A stretch of 64,000 nt of DNA. Source: Pandoraea pulmonicola (GTDB taxonomy: Bacteria > Pseudomonadota > Gammaproteobacteria > Burkholderiales > Burkholderiaceae). The stretch spans positions 1,674,001 through 1,738,000 of the forward strand of contig NZ_CP010310.2 in the NCBI RefSeq assembly GCF_000815105.2, written 5' to 3'. Each line of letters begins with the position of its first letter. Position 1 is the first letter of the stretch. Shown piece after piece: positions 1 through 11,500 of this stretch. Below the pieces are notes generated by a model that made no database searches, was not told the DNA's origin, and saw only the letters and a program-made list of their open reading frames with translations. A program made the position numbers and the translations under genes.

Positions 1-215
1 CGCGGGTCGGCGCCGCCGCAGTCGATGCGCCATTCGACCTGGGCCGGCGCCGCCTGCGCGTCGGGCAGGCCGGCGCCCAACTGGGCGGCCATGTCGGCCA
101 GTGGTCCGGACGCGTCGCACAGCGGCATCACGTCGTGGCCCATGTCGTGCAGCGCGGCAAACACGCGTGCGCCCAGACGGTGGTTGCCTGCGACGGCGAA
201 GGAAATGGCTCTCAT
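1..215 (-). CDS. Partial 5' end of an unidentified gene, formyltransferase-like N-terminus
   Basis: Only the first 71 codons are present; the gene runs off the left edge of the window. The start ATG at 215 lies 10 nt past the N-oxygenase stop and follows GAGGAA at a good distance, so it is the next gene of the same operon. The visible residues start MRAISFAVAGNHRLGARVF and resemble the first beta-alpha-beta unit of a Rossmann or formyltransferase-N fold. In mgo/pvf-type clusters the diiron N-oxygenase is followed by a nonribosomal peptide synthetase, some of which carry a degenerate formyltransferase-like N-terminus. This fragment could be that gene, but too little is visible to say. Being a real gene is well supported; the function is a guess. 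Confidence 0.6.
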   Translation of the reverse strand, partial: MRAISFAVAGNHRLGARVFAALHDMGHDVMPLCDASGPLADMAAQLGAGLPDAQAAPAQVEWRIDCGGADP

Positions 216-225
216 GGCACGTTCC

Positions 226-1149
226 TCACAGATATTGCGCGATGGCCGCGCGCGTCGGCTCGTGATCGAGCAGGCCGGCCATCTTCAGGAATTTGCGGAT
301 GTTCACGATCATCGGGTGCTGATTCGTGATCGGATAGGCGCCCACCATGTCGTTGGCGATCTGCTCGCGCGTGGCGGCGGGAAGATCGAGCGTGCCGATG
401 AGCCGTCGGTCGAATTCGAGCTGCAACTCGTTGGTGAGGTATTCGCGCAGGAAGAAGGGCAGGCCGCGCCCGAGTTCGATGCGCGCCGTCTCGTCGATCT
501 CCTGCCAGTAGAGCTTGACCAGGTTGATCCAGAACACCGAATGGCGGCCTTCGTCGGCAAGGTGATCCGCCATCACGCCCTTGACCGAGCGCTTGAGCGT
601 GGTGTCGCGCGAGAACGCGGCGACCTCGGCGGTGACCGTGTTCTCCGAGATGGCGACGCCGAGCAGTTCCATGCCCGCGGCGTATTGCGGCGGCACATAC
701 TCCATTGCACGCGGAATGGCGCGCGAGAGCTCGATTTCACGGTTCTGCTCGATGGGGCCGATGCCGGTGTTGCGCTCGACCTGGTCGAGATAGTCCATGG
801 CCACGTATGCGTGGTAGTTCTCGTCGATCACCACGGACATCGCGTCGCTGCGGCAGGCGAACGGGAACGGGAACGGAAAGCGCGACTTGGCGATCGCGAG
901 CGCGGTGCGGTTGACGATTTCCGTCTCGAAGATGATGACGTCGTTGATGTACTTGTAGAAGCTCTGCAGCAGGATGTAGTCCTGCACTTCCCGACCGGCG
1001 TCGACGACGGCCGGATGCGCGTACAGCGGCTGGCGCTCGACAGGGTAGTAGCTCAGCTCATCGTCTTCGACGATGCGGCGCGGACGGGAACGGATCGTGG
1101 CGCGTTGTTCCCATTGGTCAGCGTGGCTGACGTAACTCTGCAATGACAT
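226..1149 (-). CDS. AurF-type diiron N-oxygenase (mgoC/pvfB/hamC-like)
   Basis: A 307-residue protein starting MSLQSYVSHADQ. All seven iron ligands known for the p-aminobenzoate N-oxygenase AurF can be placed at nearly identical spacing: E75, E110, H113, E169, H196, E200 and H203, including the ExxH and HxxxExxH signatures. The family oxidises amines to hydroxylamines or further with O2 at a diiron centre in the cytoplasm. The much longer open frame (to 1986) is only read-through without stops; the internal ATG at 1149 matches the family start. It lies downstream of a DUF3050 gene and upstream of a partial gene with a 10-nt gap. This pairing is the hallmark of mgo (leudiazen), pvf (pyrazine N-oxide) and ham (valdiazen/fragin) signal clusters, so amino-acid N-oxidation is the likely role. 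Confidence 0.88.
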   Translation of the reverse strand: MSLQSYVSHADQWEQRATIRSRPRRIVEDDELSYYPVERQPLYAHPAVVDAGREVQDYILLQSFYKYINDVIIFETEIVNRTALAIAKSRFPFPFPFACRSDAMSVVIDENYHAYVAMDYLDQVERNTGIGPIEQNREIELSRAIPRAMEYVPPQYAAGMELLGVAISENTVTAEVAAFSRDTTLKRSVKGVMADHLADEGRHSVFWINLVKLYWQEIDETARIELGRGLPFFLREYLTNELQLEFDRRLIGTLDLPAATREQIANDMVGAYPITNQHPMIVNIRKFLKMAGLLDHEPTRAAIAQYL

Positions 1150-1313
1150 GGCGTTGCCTCGGAATAGGGATGGGCCGGGTAGTTCGGCAACGGCGCCGCG
1201 AAGCGTGTCTCGCGCGATACCGTTGCCGGCACGGAACACAGCAGGAAGAACGGAAGATCGGCGAAGGGGTGCCGGGGGAGTACCGCTTCGCTTCTCTTCC
1301 GTCCGTCCTTTCG

Positions 1314-2108
1314 TCAGGCGGCGACGGCTTCCTTCTGCGTCGCCACGATGTGCTCGTGCAGGCCGTCCCACAGGCGCAGGCGCTCGTCGATGGCGCGCAA
1401 ACCGGCTTCCAGGGCTTCGACGAGCAGACGCTCGTCGTTGCGGGCGGACTCGGCGATCATCGCGCGCGCGGCCGGGCCGTGCTCGCCGGAGTCGACCTCG
1501 ATGTGGCGATCGAGATAGAACGTGAGCAGCGGCACGCTCTTGGGATCGATCTTCCAGCCGTCGAGCAGCGTGCGGAACATGTCCGGAATCACGTTCTCGC
1601 GGCCATAGAAGAAGTTGCCGAGCACCTGGTGCGTGGCGCCTTCGTAGCAGGTGGCGAACGTGGAGTTGACGAAGCGCACCACGGGGGCGGGGGCGTCCAC
1701 CGCGGCAAGCGCGGCGCTCACGCTGTGGCCCTTGATCAGCAGGTCGATGAGCTTCTCGATCTGGCGCGTGTCGGCGCCGACGTCGCGCATCGCGGCCAGG
1801 TAAAGATCGAAGTGGCTCATCGGGCCTTGCGGTGTCTCGTCGCATTCCTCGCCGAGCACGATCTCGTTGATCAGGCGTGCGGCGTGAATGTTGCGCGGTG
1901 CGATCCACGGCAGCGTGATGGTCGTGAGATCCGCCTGCAGCCGCTTGACCAGCGACATGAAGTCCCAGACGGCGAAGACGTGCCATTCCATGAACGTCTG
2001 CAGGCCCTGCATCGATTCGATGGAGTGAAACACCGGATGGTTTGCCAGCGTCGCGTGATGTTCGTTGATCAGCCGTTCGAGATGTTCGATCTTTTCCACG
2101 ATATGCAT
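1314..2108 (-). CDS. DUF3050 haem-oxygenase-like protein (mgoB/pvfA-like)
   Basis: A 264-residue protein starting [12 protein letters not shown]. It matches the DUF3050 family: all-helical, haem-oxygenase-like fold. A cluster of potential metal ligands is visible: E41-x-H43 in the first part, E87/E88, H99, E171, and H202-x3-D206-x3-H210 (motif [10 protein letters not shown]) near the C-terminus, which resembles the ligand helix of haem-oxygenase-like diiron oxidases. It is the first gene of a minus-strand operon with the AurF-type N-oxygenase, 164 bp downstream. In mgo/pvf clusters this partner is needed for signal synthesis, but its chemistry is not settled as far as I know. The ATG at 2108 has a modest AAGG upstream. 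Family call is firm; an oxidase role is inference. Confidence 0.85.
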   Translation of the reverse strand: MHIVEKIEHLERLINEHHATLANHPVFHSIESMQGLQTFMEWHVFAVWDFMSLVKRLQADLTTITLPWIAPRNIHAARLINEIVLGEECDETPQGPMSHFDLYLAAMRDVGADTRQIEKLIDLLIKGHSVSAALAAVDAPAPVVRFVNSTFATCYEGATHQVLGNFFYGRENVIPDMFRTLLDGWKIDPKSVPLLTFYLDRHIEVDSGEHGPAARAMIAESARNDERLLVEALEAGLRAIDERLRLWDGLHEHIVATQKEAVAA

Positions 2109-2205
2109 CCTTGAGGTAGTGAAATTGAGTTCAACCTGTGCGAGGGGAATGCGGCGCGACTTTCACGTCGTCGCGGACATGGATTAGCAAGTTCGATACC
2201 AACGT

Positions 2206-2234
2206 CTCGAAACGTAAGTATTACGAAGGTCGAG
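2206..2234. promoter_or_regulatory. Inverted repeat, possible operator
   Basis: CGTAA (2213-2217) and TTACG (2221-2225) flank a 3-nt centre, with outer CTCGA and TCGAG arms offset by two bases. It lies about 100 bp upstream of the DUF3050 start on the minus strand and overlaps the only TAATAC-like -10 candidate there. Function is inferred. Confidence 0.35.
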
Positions 2235-2277
2235 GGGAATTTCCGGGGCGGATTCCGGCGGGCGATGCGAATGACAG

Positions 2278-2296
2278 CTGTACAACTTGTGGACAG
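2278..2296. promoter_or_regulatory. lux-box-like dyad
   Basis: CTGTACAACTTGTGGACAG has perfect CTGT/ACAG ends and six of nine symmetric pairs, the general shape of LuxR-type quorum-sensing sites. It lies 170 bp upstream of the operon start, so any promoter it serves would have a long leader. Confidence 0.3.
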
Positions 2297-2576
2297 GTGT
2301 GCGCGCGGGTGTTGCGACGGGAGCGGCCAAGACTCGCCGCGCAACCGACATGCCGGAAATGTTGTGGCTGAAAGTGCCCAACGCCCATCAATGGAAAATC
2401 CCGATGGCGCCCATACCAGACGGGGGATCTGGACGTGCGAGTCGCTACGCGGGCGGCGGGGACGAGCGCGGTCGTGCCATAGAACCGCACCTGATTGGGT
2501 TTTTAAGCCATAAGCTATTGATTTTAATAGTGCTGCAGTGCGGCTAACGTACTGTTTCTTCCGGATTCTGAAGCTG

Positions 2577-5500
2577 TCACTCAGAGAGTTTCACATCTCC
2601 CACGTAGTAAAAGACGATCTCTATATTCTTCAGCGCATCCGCATTCAGCTTGCCGTTGGTTTTCAGGGTGGCGGGTGTCTTCCTGAGATCGAAGATGATC
2701 TCGACCGGCCTGGACGTAACGTCTTTGATGTAGGGCCGGTCATTCTCCCCGAACATGCGGGACATGGTGTTGGCCGCATCGAGCTTGACCTCGTCCGGGG
2801 CCGGTTGCTTGCCGAGATCCATGCTGATATAGGACCCCGCCACAGATTGATCGGCCGACAGACGAATGTAGAAGCCCATCAGCTTTGCGCTGTCCACGTG
2901 CGGCGGCACGAAATCGGCGATGGGCAGCGACAGGGTCTGCGTGTCGGACGTCGGACCGACGGAGGCGAACAAGCGCTGCCAGGCGTCGTAATACATCGAA
3001 CGGCAGTCAATGTATTCGAAGCCCGTGAGTGTCTTCAACTCGGCGAGCTCGGCCACCTTGCGGCGAAAGGCGTCGCCGCCATCGCTGGCTGTGTATTTCA
3101 GGCGGATGGTCACGTCGCTGATCGCATCGAAGGCGATGTGGTTGGTGCCCTTCGGAAGGCTCAGTCGCCAGGACGACACGGCCCCGGTGCCCTCGAAGGG
3201 CAAATAGCGGCTGTCCTCCAGGTTGAGCGCGAAAAGGCCGCTGTCTTCCTGCCCGTTCGACAGTACGATCTCCTGGTGGTTACGCCAGTTGCTGCGCATC
3301 GCCGAGGCCGGCGGCACTGTGGCGTCCTCCTCTCCAAGCAGAAACTTGACGGCATTGAGCCCTTGGTTGTCGGACTTCAGGACGACCTGATTGCTGAGCT
3401 GCGTCAATGTCCCTTTGATGTCCCGATAGGGCCCGGCCGCGCTGGAGATCGAGACCGAGAGCGTTTTGATCTTGCGGCTGTAATGACCGGGGAAGTCATG
3501 GTCGAACAGGCTCTCGGAGAATTCGAAGAAGCACTCGCCTTTCTCGCGCAACTGGATCAGCGTCAGGGGATTGACATTCGTCAGCGAGATGGTGCGCTCG
3601 ATTTCCAGCGACCGAGGCGCATCGAGCACGCTCGCCGCCATCTGAGTGAGCGCCAGTTGTAGACCGTCGGCCGAGGTCAGGCCGCGATGAGCAGCGTCCC
3701 AGTAATCGAAAGTCACAAAACAGCGATCACTGTTGTATTCGAATTGATAGGCGCGCTGTGCCGTCATTGCAAGCTGGTGGGCGAGCGTATAAGTCTGGAA
3801 TTGAACGCGGCTCATCTGATTGGCCATCCATTGAAAGAGCGCCTTGCTGGTGAACTTGTCCTTGAGGAAGGTTGCCCGCTCCCGGTTCTGCCGGATCGTC
3901 TCCTCGTGGATGACGAGCCCCTGCTTGGCGAGGGCGATGCGGATGGCGTTGGCTTGGATTTGGGTGTCGATCTGCGCCGTGTCATGGGCGGCGAGCTGCT
4001 CCTGCAGGCGCCACTCCTGAGCGCGGCGTTCATAGGAGGCGAGGGTCGAGATCAGCGTTGACGATACGTTCGTGAGCGCTCCCGCTGTCTCGAGCACGCT
4101 GGAGGCAGCCGTGAGGGAGCTGCCGAGCTGCACCCCGCCAAAGGTCATGGCGAAGGGCGAACCGACCTGGGGCATGGTATAGGCGATGGATGCCGCCGAC
4201 TGCACGACCGAGCTCATCATGTTCAAGGTTTGCCCGGCCAGCATGCTGTTGAGGCTGGCCTGCTCGCGGGCCGAGATGCCGTTACTGATCAGCCCGGCAT
4301 AATAAGCCTGACGGTCGTGCGCGCTGGCGAGACTTTCCCCGAGCGCCTTGCCGTCGGCTTCGGCCTCGGCGATTTCCTGCTCCTTAATCATGGTGGTCAT
4401 CTTGAGGAGCAGATTCTCCTGCTCCGTGGCCAGCACGCTCAGGGCCTCCGCATCCTGTCTTACCAGCGTCAACACCAAATTGGTACTGAGGCTGGAGAGT
4501 TGGGTGACGATAGCCTGGGTCCGCTCGATGAGGAAGCCGAAGCGATAATGAGGCACCCCCTCCGTCAGGGCGTTCGCCAGTGCCGCGGCGCCGCCGTTGG
4601 CCATCGCCTGGATCAGCATCGCCGGGTCGATCGGCGGCGCAAACAGCGCCAGCGGCACTGCCTGACCGTCGATGTTCATGCAATGGCGGATCTTGAACAG
4701 CCGATCATCGACACGATCCCAATATTTCATGAAATCCGCATTCTCCGGCACCGCGAAATAGGCGATCACATCATTGACCGGCTGGCTCGTGTAGCGGGCG
4801 TCGTCGTCGAGCCGCGTCAGGAACGGTGTGTTCTCCAGGTCGATGAGGAACTGCGGGATCTCGTCCTTATATTTCTCCTTGAGCTCACTGAAGCTCTTGG
4901 GCTGCGGCAGTGGCAGCCGCCCCTGCGAGACTGGCTTGGCGCCAAGCAGGTCTTGGGCCAACACATATAGATTGGTCGCCTGGGTGATGGTCTCGCGGGT
5001 GTATTGCGTGAACAGCGCGTCGCCCCAGTCCAGCACCGCGTCGACATAGCGCATGACGATCGCTTTGGCGTAGGCGACATGGCGGATCGCGGCGATGGCG
5101 TCGGGATCGAACGGGTCGTTATTGTAGGCCTTGATCTGGCGTGGATCGGTGAGGCTGGCGGCCAGCGACGGCTGATCCATGTGGCGGAACGGCCGGAAGC
5201 GCCAGAATCGCGTGGCCGACTCCGGCCCGTCATCGGCGCTGGGCGGCTGCATCGGGTTGAAGATGTATTGCAGCCAGGATAGCGCGTCCTCGAACTTGCC
5301 GACGCCCTGCAGGCGGTCGGCGACCAGGAACGGCGCGTGGAAGAAGAGTTCCCAGAAATAAAGGCCGAAGGCGCCGTCGAAATCCATCAACGCCGAGGTC
5401 GGGGGCACGACCTGCGGCTCCGGTGCGGTGGCCGCGCGGGCAAACCGATCGAACGGCAGTTCCGACAGATATTGCGACGCAGGCGAGAGCAGCGCGTCGA

Positions 5501-8500
5501 TGCCGTCGAGGAACAGCCGACGCTGCAGTTCCGGCATCACGGAGGTCGACAGCCGAGTAAAGCTGAAGCGGGTCCCGGCGAGGGGGGAGGCCGACGACGT
5601 ATAGTTCCCCGTGCTCAGGATCTGACTGCTGACCAGCTCCTTCTCCGGCCACGGCCGCGGGCTGCGCAGCAATATTTCGGAAAGATGCCGGACCGTCGGG
5701 TCGTCAGGCCGTACCAGGAAGGTCTCGTCGCCATTGTCGAACAGGAACGAGCCCGGTTTGTTGCCGACAGGCAGGAGCGAGGCCTTGTCCGCGTTGATGT
5801 TGAACAGCAGGTCGACGCTGCCCTCCACCGTCGGATTCCGATCGGAATCGAGCAGACCGGGCAGGTTCGTGCCCCAATAATTGTCGTAGAAGAGATTATC
5901 GCTGAGATGGACGGAGAGGCGTGCGAACTGGCGTGGCAACTCGGGACGATAGGGACGGGCATTGGCTTCGGAGCCATAGGCATAGTCCGTCCACAGCACC
6001 TTGGCCGATGAGCGCGCCAGATTGGCGTCGAGGAAGATGCAGTTGGACACCGGCACGTAGCCGGCAATAGGATTGCCACCACCCTTGGCGGCGGGGCGAT
6101 AGTGATACGCCAGCCGCATCGCGTCGGTGACCGATTGACCCACGCTATTGCGCGCGGCGATGAAGTTGTCCTCGGTGTCATTGGGCACAGGATTGAAATT
6201 CGTGTAACTTACCGTGTCCGCCGTTTGCTGCCATGTGCTGTAGCCGACCATGATCGTCTCATTGCTGCGCCGGCTGGACGCCACCGTATATGCGGCATCC
6301 TTGTGCGCCTCGGTCCAGTTCTGGTCGACCGTGAGCTGTTCCTGGCTCTGAATATCAAGGACCACATAGGATCCCCCGCCAATGGCGATCCTGTCGCCTA
6401 AAGCGACTTCATCGAGAAAACGTGTGCCCTTGCCGGTGACGCTCGCACTGTTCGCAGTCGTCGAGACCTTGCCCGTGCCGGTAAAGGGCATGAGGTGGCT
6501 CGTTTCGTTGACTGGAATGATCTTGTATTCCGCACGCTCGGCCGTGCCCGACCAGGGGTGCGTGACGATGATCTGATCGTTATTCGCCACGAGGCTGACG
6601 ACACGGCTTTCACCAAAGCAGACGATGGTATCGCCCGCCCGCACGTCACGCGTGAATTGGGTACGGATGCCATTGAGCACCGCACTGTCTTTGGAAAATT
6701 CCACACGTCCCGCTCCAACGAAGCCACGGCCGGTAGCCAGCACATAAGGAAACTGCCAATAGCTGTTCTTCTTGCGCAAGGAATTTTGGAGCCTGTCGGT
6801 GATGCCAGGGGAGTAATGGGGCGATGGATAAGTGTTGAGCAGCGCCATGTCGTCGAGCAACTGGGGAGGCGACCATTCGCCGTCGTTGTAGAAGGCGTAG
6901 CGAAGGCTCGCCTTGTCGACGGTCTGCGTGCTCGAGTTCTGACCGGCGACGGTGCCGCTTTGCGATCTGTCGAACTCGCTCCAGAAGATAAAAAGCCGGC
7001 CGAAGGCATGGACCGGCGACAGGCGCTCGCCGGCAATGGTGAGGTCAATGGTCTGCCAGGGACTCCATTCGAGCGCGTTGTCGAGGGTGCGGAAATAGAA
7101 TTGATAGGGCTGCGCCCGGGTGCGGCCAGCCACGAACAGCGTGTCCTCTTCCTTGCCCGTCTGCGGATCCTTGCGGCGCGCCTGATAGGCGCCGGCCGGG
7201 GTCAGGCCGCCCAGCACCGCGAGTGCCTTGAGAAAGGTCTCGAACGGTTTGACCACGTTGTCCTTGGTCGGATCATTCTGAAGCAAGTCAGAGGTCAGGG
7301 TCTCGAAATCCGGCGTCGCATCCTGTCGCAGCGACGGCTCGAGATAGTTCTCGGGATAGAGGAAGATCCGGCGGTTGGCCTCCCAGATCCGGTAGTTCAT
7401 CATCCACGACCACCAGACGTCCGGGATGTCGAGCGTGAGCACGCCCGACTCCTGCATCATTCGCGCCCGCTGCAGATAGAGCTGCGCCGAGGCGATGGCT
7501 TGGGCGATCGGCGAAGTGGTGGCGCAGGAACCCATCTCGACATCGAGCAGCAGGTAGCGGTAGAGATCGTTGACGCTGACGATCGTCGGGTTGGCGGCGT
7601 GCATCCACCACAGCACGTTGCCGACGAGCGCATCGCGCGATGCGGCGTTGACCTCGCCGTCGATGGTCGCATCGGCGTCGGTGCGCGCCTGGTCGCTGAA
7701 GGTGGCGTTGACGATGCCGCGGGCGGTCTTGGCTGCGTCCTCATAGGTCTTCCAGTGGGCCGGATCGACGCTGCTGGGCTTCTCCTTGGACTCGATCGGC
7801 AGATGGCTGGTGGCGATCAATTCCTTCAGCGTCTGCGCGCGCACGCCGAGCCGGCGCTCGATGCCGAAGACGGTGGCAAGCCGCGTCAGCCCCGCTACCG
7901 TATTGGCATCGTCCGGCGCCGGTTTCGGCCAGAAATAGGCGGTGAGCACATCGACATCCCTGGCGTCCCATCCGGTCGCCGCCACCAGCGCCGCCGCCTT
8001 GCGACCGGGATGGTCCTTGTCATCGGCGGGCGTCCTGAAATAGGTGATGATCCCGTCCTCATCGGCGCCGATGGCATTGCGCAGCGCCACATAGGCCGCG
8101 ATGCTGCTGATGTCGCGGATGTTGAAGACGGGCCAGTCGATGTTGAAATGCTTCCCGCCATCCGTCGAGGTGAAATAGGCAGTCTCGACCGGATTGAGCC
8201 GGCAGGTGCCGGCGACGAGACCGAACCGCGCCACCTCGGCGATGAGCGCCAGCGCTGGCTTGGGCGGCGTGCTGCCCTCCGGCAGCGGCGTCAGGAAAAC
8301 CTCCAGATAATCGGGCAGGGGTGCGCGCTCGCTCGCGAAGGGCAGCAGCGCCGTGACCGTCGGCTGCGCCACGCCGGTAAAGCTGGCCAGCGCCTGGGTG
8401 AAGGTCGCGTGCTGCACCTGGAGCGTCTGGTCGAGAATGTTGATAAGGCTGTCGACCCCATCGCGCGCCGCCAGCAGGATCTGGCGCACGATCTCCACCT

Positions 8501-11500
8501 TGGCGACGGCGCCATCGGAAAAGAGCGGGGCGAGGAAGGAAAGATCGGTCGCTTGCCCGAAGGATTGCGCTACCGCGGCGGCCCCGGACGACTGTGGCTC
8601 GAGGATCGGCGGTTTGTTCTGGAGCAGCGCGGCATAGACATGCTTCGACTCCTCCGCGCTGATGCCTTTGTTTGCGCTGGCGAAGGAGGCGTCGTTGAAG
8701 CCGAAGACGGCATCATTCTCGCCGATGTGAACCGGAAGCAGATCGGCGACGGCGTCATAGCTGACCGTATGGTCGGTCGTCTCTTTCTTCTTGTCGAGTG
8801 GCAGCACGATGCCGGTTGCGGTGACGAAATCCTCCTTTACCAGCTTGTCGAACAGCGCGTTCGCCTGCGCCGCATCGAGCTGCACGGCGGCAAGCGTGGT
8901 GCTGGAGAGATGCGTCGACGCGGCGGTAGCGGCGAGCTCGGCCATGAAGCCGGCGACGTCGCCTTCGGCATAGGGCGGCGAGAAGCCCTGGGCGGTGCCG
9001 GTGACGATGTACTGGATCTGCGCGATGTCGAAGTCGCTGTCCTCGACCCAGTGCGCCAGGGCGAACTGATCCGTGAGCTTGTCGAGTGCAAAGCTCACGG
9101 CATCCTTCGGCGGGAGGAAGTAATCCTTCGCGGTTGGATAATAGGCGAGGCCGAGGAAGGTCAGGTAGGCGTCGACCGTCCAGCCGAACCGCTTCGCGGT
9201 GGCGGCGAGCCGCCACAGCCAGCTCAGGTTGGCGAGCGTCAGGCTCATCTCGTCGGGCTTGGCGGCACCGGTCAGGCATTGCACATACGTGGCGAGCCGT
9301 GTCAGATCGGCGTCCTTGACCTGCAGCGCCGCGCGCAGGCGGCTGCGGATGACATCGTTCGTCCCCGTCTTCTTTTCCTCCTCAGGGTTGAGGTTCCAGA
9401 GCTGCGGTGGCTGACGGAAGGGATCGAACGGTGTCGACGAGTCCTTCGCATAGGGATCGGCGCCCTTCAGCATCATGGGAGCGTTGTAGATCTTGTCGAA
9501 CGGGTCCTGCGGTTTTGCCTGATCGACGCGGCCGGTCGTCTTGAGAGCGTAAAACAGCGCGGTGATCTCCACGACGCCGAGCTTCTCGCTCTCCATCAGC
9601 GCGGCGATGCGGCTCAGAGCCATCACCAGCGCATCGGTGATCTCGGTGGCGCCGCTCGCCGTCATCGCCCATTGGAGATCGGCGAACGACCAGCCGAGGC
9701 TGCGCGCGAGGCGCACGAAGCGGCTGATCCGGTCAAGCCGTTTCAAGGTCAGGCCGGACAGGCGCTGCACTGGATTGCCCGGGTCGTTGCTGAAATAGGT
9801 GGTGATCGTGGCCGGCGTCTCGCCGGTGTCGTTGATGAAGAAGCCAACGGCGCCACCTGCTTTGAGCTCGGCGTCGTCGAGGTTCTGGCGCAGCAGCGCC
9901 GTCAGCTCCGTGGGCGTCAGCCCGGTGCGTTCGCGGAAGACGTCGACGACGTCGAGCCCGTCGCGGGCCAGGATGGTGAAGTGGAGTGTCTCCGATGTGA
10001 CAGGGGACTCGCTGTCGAGCTTCGCCTCGCTGTCGGAGAGTATCTCCGTCACGGTGCGCGTTATGCACATCTCGTCGCCGACCACGACGGGAAACACGAT
10101 CTGATCGCCGACCTGAAGTTGCCTGCGAAAGGCGGTGCCGCTGCCCGTGAGGCGCTTCGAGTCCTTGGCGAGCACGACCGTGCCGGTGCCCGCTTTCGGC
10201 AGCATGTCGAGGATCCTGCCGCTGCGCTCGGGCGGCGCGATCATCAGACCGGCACCGCCATCGGCGCGCCACTCGGCCTCCATGGTCATGCTCGTGTCCG
10301 AGTCGACCTTGGCGACCGGGATCGTGACGTCGCCGACGCGGATACTGCCGCCATTGGCGAAATCCGCTGTGAAGGTCGTGCCGATGCCCTCGACACGCTT
10401 GTCGCCCCGCTTGTAAATGATGCCGCCCGAACCGATATAAGCTGGGGGCTGCCCTCCTCCGGGGACGATCAGGTAGGGGAGATAGTCCCCAGCAAAGGGA
10501 AAAGGCCGGTCGATTTTCAGGTTCGTGTCGGAGAGGACCTCCGTGACAGTGCGTGCATGGTCGCGCACGATGATCCGGTCCCCGGCCGCAACCTGGCGCA
10601 GGAAACTGGCATCGGAACCCTCTTTCCAGACATCATTTTTATCCAATCTGACATAAATCTGGCCTTTGCCCACGAATGTGCGATTGGTCGGGATGTACCG
10701 GTAGAAGACGTTGGTCCCATCAGAAGTAAAAGGCCGGTCGATCGTCAGCTTTGTATTACTAATAACCTCGACTATGGTGCGCGTCTCGCCTCCCACGATG
10801 ATCTTGTCGCCGGGCGCGTTCCAGGTCAGGAACCTCGTGTAATAGGCATCTTCCACCACGTCGGTGCTGTCCGCACGGACGTCGATCGTGCCAGCGCCCG
10901 GAAAACCACGGTAGGGCCAGTCGACCTGGTAGGGGACGTTGTCCTTGCTAAAGGAAAAAGGCTGGTCGATTGTCAGCTTTGCGTCGCTGATAACCTCGAC
11001 GACGGTGCGAGCCTCGCCCTCCACGATGATCTTGTCGCCAGGTGCGAACTGCCATCGGAAGTTCGTATTACTGCCATACTGCACCACCTCGTTGCTACCC
11101 GATTTGATGGTAATCGTGGCTGTGCCAGGAAATGTGCGGTGGGTCTGGCCAGTTCCCGGCGCCGGCACGGCGACGTAGGAGACGGCGTTGGTGGTCTCCC
11201 AGGGGGTATCCACGGTCAGCGCCGTGTCGCTGTCGATGGCGCTGACGGTATGGGTGACATGGCCGATGGTCAGTTGATCGCCGGGGACGATCTCGGACTG
11301 AAAACGCGTGCCGATGCCGATTACCCGTGGTAAGCCGGCGAGGGAGCCGACGATGCCGGTGCCGGCGAAGGGTGGCGAGGTGCGCGGGATATCGTAGCCA
11401 TAGGCGCGCGACACCGCTGCCTCGGTCCCATCGGCCAGCGCAATCAAGTAGCCCGCGCCCGCTGCCTCGGACCACGGTGTGGCCACGGTAAGGCTCGTGT

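Larger units (their letters stand above)
2109..2576. other. Intergenic region with candidate promoter of the N-oxygenase operon
   Basis: About 470 bp between the DUF3050 start and the Tc toxin stop. No convincing coding sequence was seen; the short open frames here lack ribosome sites. It holds a dyad around 2219, a lux-box-like sequence at 2278-2296 and, near 2515-2530, a small CTATT/AATAG hairpin that may mark the 3' end of the toxin transcript. Confidence 0.45.

Noticed and set aside
6495..11333. Open frame of 1612 codons on the plus strand opposite the Tc toxin
   Set aside because: It is the antisense shadow of a GC-rich gene; composition is dominated by R, G, D and V, there is no domain, and the minus-strand frame has clear TcA motifs.
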